Below the pieces are notes generated by a model. That model made no database searches and was not told the DNA's origin. It saw nothing but the letters and a program-made list of their open reading frames with translations. A program made the position numbers and the translations under genes. From Molossus alvarezi (taxonomy: Eukaryota; Chordata; Mammalia; Chiroptera; Molossidae), in NCBI GenBank assembly GCA_037176705.1, contig JBAWUJ010000109.1, forward strand, positions 124,001 through 188,000: 64,000 bases of DNA. Reading direction: 5' to 3'. This document shows, in pieces, positions 57,187 through 64,000 of this stretch (positions within the stretch are counted from its first letter, which is position 1; every line of letters begins with the position of its first letter).

Positions 57187-58306
57187 TATCTTGACATTAG
57201 TTTTGTATCCTGCTACTTTCCTAAATTCATTTATTAAGTCTAGTAAACTTTCGACAGTCTTTTGGTGTTTTCTATGTACAGTATTATGTCATCTGCAAAT
57301 AATGACCATTTCACTTCTTTCCTTCCCTTTTGGATCCCTTTTATTTTTTCTTCCTGTCTGATTGCTGTGGGTAAGACTTCCAGTACTATATTAAATATGT
57401 GTGGCGAAAGTGGTCATCCCTGTCCTGTTCCTGTTCTTAAGAAAAATGCTTTTAGTCTTTGTCCATTGAGTATGGTGTTGGCTGTAGGTCTTTCATATAT
57501 GGCCTTTTTTATGTCTAGATATGATCCTTCTATTCCCACACTGCTGAGCATTTTTATAAGAAATGGTTGCTGGATTTTGTCGAAAACTTTGTTGGCATCT
57601 ATTCATATGATCCTGTGGTTTTTATTCTTCATTTAGCTTATGTGGTGTATCACATTTATTGATTTGTGAATATTGTACAAGCCTTGCATCCCTGAGATGA
57701 ATCCTACTTGGTCATAGTGAATAATTTTTTTGATATGTTGCTGGATTCGATTTGCTAGTGTTTTGTTCAGGATTTTGGCATCTATGTTCATCAGGGTTTT
57801 GGCCTATAGCTTTCTTTCCTTGTAATGTCTTTTTCAGGTTTTGGAATTAGAATTAGGCTGGCCTCATAACATGAGTTTGGAAGTCTTCCTTCTTCTTAAA
57901 ATTCTTGAAATAGTTTGATAATGGGTGTTAGTTCTTATTTGAATGTTCAGTAAAACTCCCCTTGAAGTCATCAGCGCCTGGGTTTTTGTTTGCTGGGAAA
58001 GTCTTGATTATATCTTCAATTTCTTTGTTGTTATTGGTCTGTGCAAGTTTTCTATCTCTTCCAGGTCTAGTTTTGGGAGACTATCTGTTTCTAGAAATTT
58101 GTCCATTTTGCTTAGATTGTCAAATTTCTTGCCCTAAGATTTTTCATAGTAATTGTTAACAATGTTCTGTATTTCTGTGGTATCTGTTGTTACTTCTCCT
58201 CTTTCATTTCTGAATTTCTGTATTTGGGTTCTCTCTCTGTTTCTTGGTGAGTCTAGCTAAGGGTCCATCAATGTTTAGTAAATTTTCAAAAAACCAGCTC
58301 TTTGTT

Positions 58307-58771
58307 TCATTGATCCTTTGAATTATTTTCTTTGGTCTGTATGTCATTTATTTCTGCTCTGATCTTTACTATTTTCTTCCTTCTACTTGATCTAGGGTTT
58401 TCTTTTTGTTTGCTTTCTAGTTCATTAATTTGTGAGGTTAGGTAGTCTAGTAGAGGTTTTACTTGCTTCTTGAGGGAGGCCTGTAGATCTATGAACTTTC
58501 CTGTCAGAACTGCGTTTACTGTATTCCATAGGTTTTGTGTTGTTGTGTGTTCATTTTCATTGTATTCCAGGAAGTTTTTAATTTCTTCTTTGATCTCCTC
58601 ATTGACCCATTCGTTGTTTAATAACATGCTATTTGGCTTCCATGTGTGCAAATGTCTTTGCATATTCTTGTTGCAATTGATTTCTAGTATCATGCCATTG
58701 TGATCTGAGAATATGCTTGATAGGATTTCATTCTTCTTAAACTTGTAGAGACTTAGTTTTTGTGCTAACAT
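58307..58771 (-). pseudogene. L1 ORF2 endonuclease C-terminal half and linker
   Basis: A 154-codon frame with [20 protein letters not shown] (catalytic SDH intact), RHLHTWKPNSMLLNNEWV, LEYNENEHTTTQNLWNTVNA and LTGKFIDLQASLKKQ, running into the linker before the RT. It is split from the N-terminal half by a frame break near 58780-58820. Confidence 0.87.
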
Positions 58772-58819
58772 GTGGTCTATCTTTGAGAATGTCCCATGTG
58801 CACTTGAGAAGAATGTGAA

Positions 58820-59224
58820 TTATGTAGTTATGGCGTGTAATTCTCTGTAGATATTTATTAAATCCATTTGGTTTAGTGCCTCATTTAGAGTCTTTGTTTC
58901 CTTGCTAATTATTTTTCTAGAGGATCTATCCAGTGATGCCAGCGTGGTGTTGAAGTCCCCTGCTATGAGTGTATGGCTATCGACTTCTCCTTTGAAGTCT
59001 TTCAGAACATTTTTAATATATTTTGGTGCTGCTATATTGGGTGCATATATGTTTATCAAGGTTATATCTTCCTGTTGGATAGATCCTTTCAATATTATGT
59101 AGTGGCCTTCTTTGTCTCTAGTTATGGTCTTCATTTTGAAATCTATTTTATCAGATATGAGTATTGCTACCCCAGCTTTTTTTTCCTTTTCGTTTGCTTG
59201 GAAGATTTTGTTCCATTCCTTCAC
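58820..59224 (-). pseudogene. L1 ORF2 endonuclease N-terminal half
   Basis: A 134-codon frame: [83 protein letters not shown]. The GDFN metal-binding motif is intact. The frame ends before the TYFSSPHG-like segment. Confidence 0.87.
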
Positions 59225-60039
59225 TTTTAACCTATGCGAGTTTTTTCTTGTGAGGTGGGTCTCTTGTAAACAACATATAGATGAGTCATGCTTTCTTATC
59301 CAATCAGCTACTCTGTCTTTTTATGGGAGCATGCACTCTATTTACATTTAAGGTGATTATTGATATGTACTTATTTATTGCCATTTTTGTTTAGTGTGGT
59401 TCTATTTTTCTTTCTATTTCTCCTGCTGATTACAGCAGGTCTTTTAACATTATTTGCAGTGCTTTTTTGGTGCTAATGTGTTTCCTTAGCCTTTTTTTTT
59501 TTTGTCTCAGAAGCTCTTTATTTGACCTTCTATTTTGAATGATAGCCTTCCTGGGGAGTAGTCTTGGATTCAGATACTTGTTTTTCATGACCTTATTATG
59601 TCATGCCATTCCCTTCTGGACTGTAGTGTTTATTCTGAGAAGTCAGCTGAGTGAGAGCCTAATGGGGTTTTTTTTTTGTAGGTAACCTGTTTCTTATCTC
59701 TTGCTGCTTTTAGGATTCTTTCTTTGTCTTTAATTTTTGGTATTTAATTACTGTGTGTCTTGGTGTGGGCCTGTTTGGATTCTTCTTACTTGAGGCTCCC
59801 TGTGCTTCTTGAACTTGAATGCCTTCTTCCTTCACCAAGTTAGGGAAGTTTTCTGTCACTATTTCTTCAAATATATACTCTAACCGTTGCTCATTTTCTT
59901 CTTATTCGGGGACTCCTATAATGCAAAAGTTATTACATTTCTAGTTGTCCCATAGTTCTCTTAAGCTGTCTTCCTGTTTTTTAATTGTATTTAATTATTT
60001 TTGATTTTCTGATTGGTTGATTTTTTCTACCCTATCTTC

Positions 60040-60354
60040 TTATTCACTGATCCAGTCTTCAGCTTCCTCTACTCTACTATTTAGACCTTCCAATGTGTAT
60101 TTTATTTCTGATATGTCCTTCTTCATTTCTTCTTGGTGGTTTTTAATTTCTAACTGCTCAATTTTCAACATTTCTATGTCTGTACTTATGTTGCTCATGT
60201 CCTTACACATGCTGTTGAGCTTCCTCGAGACCATGACTCTGAATTCTACTTCTGTTAACTTGCTTAACTGCTGCCCATTTATCTTCTCTTTGGTAGAAGT
60301 CTCTTGTTCTTTCATTTGCCTTTTGTTTCTGTGTTTCAGCATTTTGGCTATCAC
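60040..60354 (-). pseudogene. L1 ORF1 N-terminal coiled-coil segment
   Basis: A 104-codon frame with a basic start (MLKHRNKRQMKEQETSTKEK) and a heptad-rich coiled coil (LKIEQLEIKNHQEEMKKDIS, LNSRVEEAEDWISE). It corresponds to the ORF1p trimer stalk. The likely true start is the second methionine at about 60342, where sister copies read MVKxKN. The rest of ORF1 is in shifted frames to about 59490. Confidence 0.82.
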
Positions 60355-61152
60355 AGTGGGCTTTGGATCCTGCAGATTTTTCCCTGTGGGTGTTGGTATT
60401 CTGCTGTTTGTGGCTCCCTCTCCTCAGTTTGGATGAACCAGGGAGGACCCATGTTACACACCACTGTCAAGTCTTACTTTCCTGGTCAAAGTAGCTCTGG
60501 GAATGGTACAGTTATCTTCTAGCTTTTTGCCTGGAGGCTATCAGTTGCAGTTACCTGAAGAGCCTTGGCTTCTCAGTTGAATAAAAAACTTCCTCAGGTG
60601 CTCAGATGAAGAGGATTTCCTGAAGGTGGGTCAGATGCAGGTTGTTAATGGGCCTCAATTAGCATTTCAGTGGCCACCTTGTGGATTGAATCTCAGAGGG
60701 AGGGGCTGTCGCATATCCCCAGCACCCTGGGAAGAAGTAAGATACCACAGTCCTGTGTGGCTGCAACACAGCAAAAGCTCTGAGCGTCCTCCCAATCCTA
60801 AGTGTCCCCACACAGTTCCAGGCCAGTCTGCCCTCCCTCTGCCAGAGCCCAAGGTAAGTGGCTGTGCATCTTTTAGCCTCTGTCTTGTCTCTGGGTTGTG
60901 GAGCTACCTGGGAGATTAACACGAGGGCTCTGCTCACAACTAATGCTGCTGCTCCCAGCTAATGCTGCTGCCAACCGTGGGCTCCCAGGCCTCCTCTCGC
61001 ATCTCTGCAAGCATACCATAACTGAGGTAATGTTTCTGGTTATGTGATCCTTCAAGCTGCTTTTCTGTTGCATTTTCCTGATGATTTGTCTTTATTTTTA
61101 TTGTACTTCGAGATTGTCCTTGGAAATGGTCTGTGTAGCGTCCGTTCACTCC

Positions 61153-61164
61153 GCCACCATTTTG
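61153..61164 (-). promoter_or_regulatory. YY1-like motif at the 5' edge of an L1
   Basis: The plus strand reads GCCACCATTTTG, one mismatch to the motif at 8714-8725, a few bases from the L1 5' boundary. Confidence 0.5.
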
Positions 61165-61168
61165 GAAT

Positions 61169-61484
61169 CTGTTTTCCTAACTCTTGAGATACCTGGTTTA
61201 TTCACTCATTGATGAAAAATGACTGCTGACTATATACCAGATTTGGGGGATGTAACAGAGAACAAAACAGACAAAAATTCACACTCAAATGGAGCTTGCA
61301 TTCTAGTGGGGGAGAAACAGAAAGTTAAAAAGTCATATCAGATGGTGACAAATGCTATGAAGCGTAAAACGGGATATATTGTGATGAAGGTTCTAACATA
61401 TACTTCACCTTTCCTGATGACTTAACTGTTCTCTCTACTCTGTTTGACCTTATTGCCCTTTCCATTTATTTTCATCCTATACAT
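61169..61484 (+). mobile_element. Ancient L2-like fragment in otherwise unmarked DNA
   Basis: GAGAACAAAACAGACAAAAA, GGAGCTTGCATTCTAGTGGG and GATGGTGACAAATGCTATGA match, as I remember it, a very common old mammalian repeat of the L2/MIR age class. This is the only non-L1 stretch between the last two L1 blocks. Confidence 0.55.
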
Positions 61485-63795
61485 TTTTTTATAATGTTTG
61501 ATTAATCTATTTTTGTTATGGATGTTTCACCTTCTTTTCCCCACTGATACCCTCCTCCCTATCCCCTTTACCTCATACCCGCCTTTGTTGTCTGTGTCCA
61601 TCGGTTTTGTGTACATGCATATAAGTTCTGTGGTTTATCTCTTTCCTCCCCCCACCACCTCCTCTTCTGAGGGTTGTCAGTCTGTACCCCAATTTCACGA
61701 CTTTGGCTGTACCCAGTTTCTCATACTGTAATGTACATTATATTCCATAAATAAGTGAGATCATGTGATATTTGTCTTTCTCTGCTTGGCTTTTTTTTTA
61801 ATTAGGATAATACTTTCTAGGTCCCTTCATGTAATCTCCAAGGTAAGAGATCTTTCTGTCTCATAGCTGCATAGTACTCTATTGTGTATATGTACCACTG
61901 CTTTTTTATTCATCCGTCTACTGATGGACACGTGGGCTGTTTCCAGATCTTAGCTATTGCAAATAGTGCTGCTATAAACATGGGGGTACATATATTCTTT
62001 CTGATTGATTTTTCAGGCTTCAAACGGTATGTTCTTAGAAGTGGGATAACTGGATCAAATGACAATTTAATTTCCAATTTTTTGTGACATCACCATATTG
62101 TTTTCCTTATGGCTGCACCAGTGTGCATTTTCACCAGCACTGTACTAGATTCCCCTTTTCTCCACACCTTCACCAACATTTGTTGTTTGATGATTTGTGG
62201 ATGGTAGCCATTCTAACCCATGTGAAGTGATACCTCATAGTTGTTTTAACTTGCACCTCTCTGATGTTTAGTGACGTTGAGCATTTTTTCATATGTTTCT
62301 TGGCCATTTGTATGTCCTGTTGGGAGAAGTGTCTATTTACGTCCTCCGCCCATTCATGAAATGGATTCTTTGTCTTCCTTTTGTTGAGGTGTATGAGGAT
62401 GCTATACATACTGTAAATTTACCCCTTATCTGATGTACTGTAGGCAGTTATTCTCTATCATATAGTGGGTTCCCTTTCCACATTGATGCTTATTTCTTTT
62501 GCTGTGCAGAAGCTTTTTAGTCCCATGTGTTCATTCTTTTCTTTGTTTCCCTTGCCTTACGCATTGTAACCATAAAAATTCTGCTTTGTGCAATGTCTGG
62601 AATTTTTTTGCCTATATTTTCTTCTAGAATTTTTATAAATTTATAAGTCACATGTAGGCCATTTATCCATCTTGAGTTAATCCTGTGTATCGTGTATGTT
62701 GGCAGTCTAGTTTCATGTTTTTGCAAGTAACTCCAATTTTCCCAGCACCGTTTACAGAAGAGGCTGTTTTTACTCCACTGCATGCTCTTGCCATCTTGTC
62801 CAGTATTAATTGAGGATAATAATTTGGGTCAATTTATGGGTTCTCTGTTCTGTTCCATTGATCTATATGCCTGATCTTGTGCCAGTACCAGGGTGTTTTG
62901 ATTACAGTGGCTTTGTAGTATAATCTGATACCTGGTATTATGATCCCTCCTCCTTAGTTCTTTATTTTGTATATTACTGTGCCATTTAGGGGTCTTTTTT
63001 CGTTTCATATAAACTTGTTCAAGGTCTGTGTTGGATTTTGTCAAATGCTTTTTTTAGCATCTATTGATATGATCTTATGGGTTCTATCTTTTATTTTGTT
63101 TGTGTTGTGTCACATTTATTAATGCGGGAATATTGTGCCATCCTTGCTTCCCTGGGATGTATCCCACTTGATGAATAATTTTTTTGATGTATTTCTGGAT
63201 TTGAATGCTGAGATTTTGTTAAGGATTTTGGCATCTGTGTTTCATCAGGGATATTGGCCTGTAGTTGTGTTTCTTTGTAGTGTCTCTATCTGGTTTTGGA
63301 ATTTATATTATTTTGGATTCATACAATGAGTTTGGAAGCCTCGTCTTCTTGGAATTTTCTTCAAATAGTTTGAGGAGAATGGGTGTTAGATCTTTGATTG
63401 TTTGATAAAACTCCCGATGAAGCCATGTATGTCTGGGGTTTGGTTTGCTGGAAGTTTCCTGATGATATCTTCAATTTTCTTAGTTGTTATTGGTCTGTTC
63501 GAGTTTTCTGTCTCTTCCCGTTTCAGTTTTGGGAGACTGTTTCTAGAAATTTGTTTCTTTTGCCTAGATCGTCCAACTTATTGGCATATAATTGTTCGTA
63601 GTATATTTTAATGATCCTTTGTATTTCTGTGGTGTCAGTTGTTATTTCTCCTCACGTTTCTGATTTTGTTTACAGGGGTCCTCTCTTTCTGTTTCTTGTT
63701 GAGTCTGGCTAAGAATCGATGCATCTTGTTTATCTTTTCAAAGAATCAGCTCTTTGTTTCATTGATTATTTTTCAAAGTGGCAGCTTTCTCTTTG
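61485..63795 (-). mobile_element. Antisense L1, 3'UTR to RT, internally deleted
   Basis: 3' UTR complement at 61510-61700, ORF2 C-terminus to about 63015, then RT N-terminal text (SGPDGF region near 63400-63430). The segment with the catalytic FADD box is deleted near 63020. A 79-codon piece at 62409-62170 reads [20 protein letters not shown]. Confidence 0.8.
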
Positions 63796-64000
63796 TCTTT
63801 AATTTTTTTATTTATCAATTTGTTTTTGTTACAGATGTTTTTCATTTTTCCCCTATTGACACCCTCCTTCCCTTTCCCTCCCTGCTCCATCCCCAGCTTT
63901 GTTTTATCAATTTCCATGTCATCTACTCTACGTCTTTCCATCAGAGCATTCATACCATGCACATTTAAGGTGATAGTTGGTATGTACTTATTTATTGCCA
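63796..64000 (-). mobile_element. Antisense L1 with 3'UTR joined to ORF2 start
   Basis: A 3' UTR complement (63800-63918) runs directly into text from the very beginning of ORF2 (CATTTAAGGTGATAGTTGGT near 63962-63982), so nearly all of ORF2 is missing. It continues past the window edge. Confidence 0.75.

Larger units (their letters stand above)
55337..61168 (-). mobile_element. Antisense L1, near full length
   Basis: About 5.8 kb with all parts in order on the minus strand: YY1-type edge (61153-61164), 5' UTR (to about 60355), ORF1 (about 60354-59490), spacer, ORF2 (about 59400 to 55640) and 3' UTR (55630-55380). The RT box is FADD (57288-57299) and the endonuclease keeps GDFN (58949-58960) and SDH. 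Frameshifts and stops interrupt both ORFs, so it cannot move on its own, but it is the most complete copy here. Confidence 0.88.

Overview
This window looks like nuclear DNA from a bat, most likely a yangochiropteran. It carries many tRNA-derived SINEs of the bat VES type, at least twenty LINE-1 (L1) copies or fragments, and a short hAT element matching the SPIN ('Space Invader') group known from some bats and other tetrapods. I see no intact host gene. Almost every long reading frame is a decayed L1 ORF1 or ORF2 or a translation of a low-complexity tract. All identifications were made by eye, without alignment software, and boundaries are usually good to 10-50 bases unless target-site duplications (TSDs) fix them.

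Layout. 1-873: an L1 scrap, then a broken copy of exon 1 of a TWIK-type potassium channel (KCNK1-like) with its splice donor and the start of the intron. 874-8745: antisense L1s separated by a MIR-like stretch and two CTAT-rich microsatellites, ending in an internally deleted L1 with a perfect 13-bp TSD. 8746-10640: mostly unrecognised DNA with one old VES SINE. 10640-19690: three plus-strand L1 copies, the first with tandem 5'UTR monomers, carrying two VES insertions. 19691-24934: the only large non-L1 island, with a SPIN-like hAT element, an LTR-like element, a short young L1 with a 16-bp TSD and GC-rich DNA of unknown nature. 24935-44310: older antisense L1s with several VES SINEs, plus a 5'-complete L1 (36906-42334). 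44311-61168: antisense L1s that repeat the arrangement seen at 0.9-8.7 kb, ending in a near full-length L1. 61169-64000: an ancient L2-like fragment, then more antisense L1.

The most informative signals are structural. (1) A compound block (L1 5' end, MIR-like flank, TATC array, truncated L1, CTAT spacer, L1) occurs in direct orientation near both ends of the window, with a partial third copy between, so it spread by DNA duplication and not by separate insertions. (2) Three copies of one L1 subfamily share the same loss of about 520 bp from the endonuclease domain. (3) The L1 5'UTRs carry tandem arrays and a YY1-type motif at their outer edge. (4) A degraded KCNK1-like exon is trapped between L1 pieces. 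(5) A SPIN-like element lies next to an LTR-like element. No new defence, metabolic or regulatory system is visible; the window records transposition, nesting and recombination.
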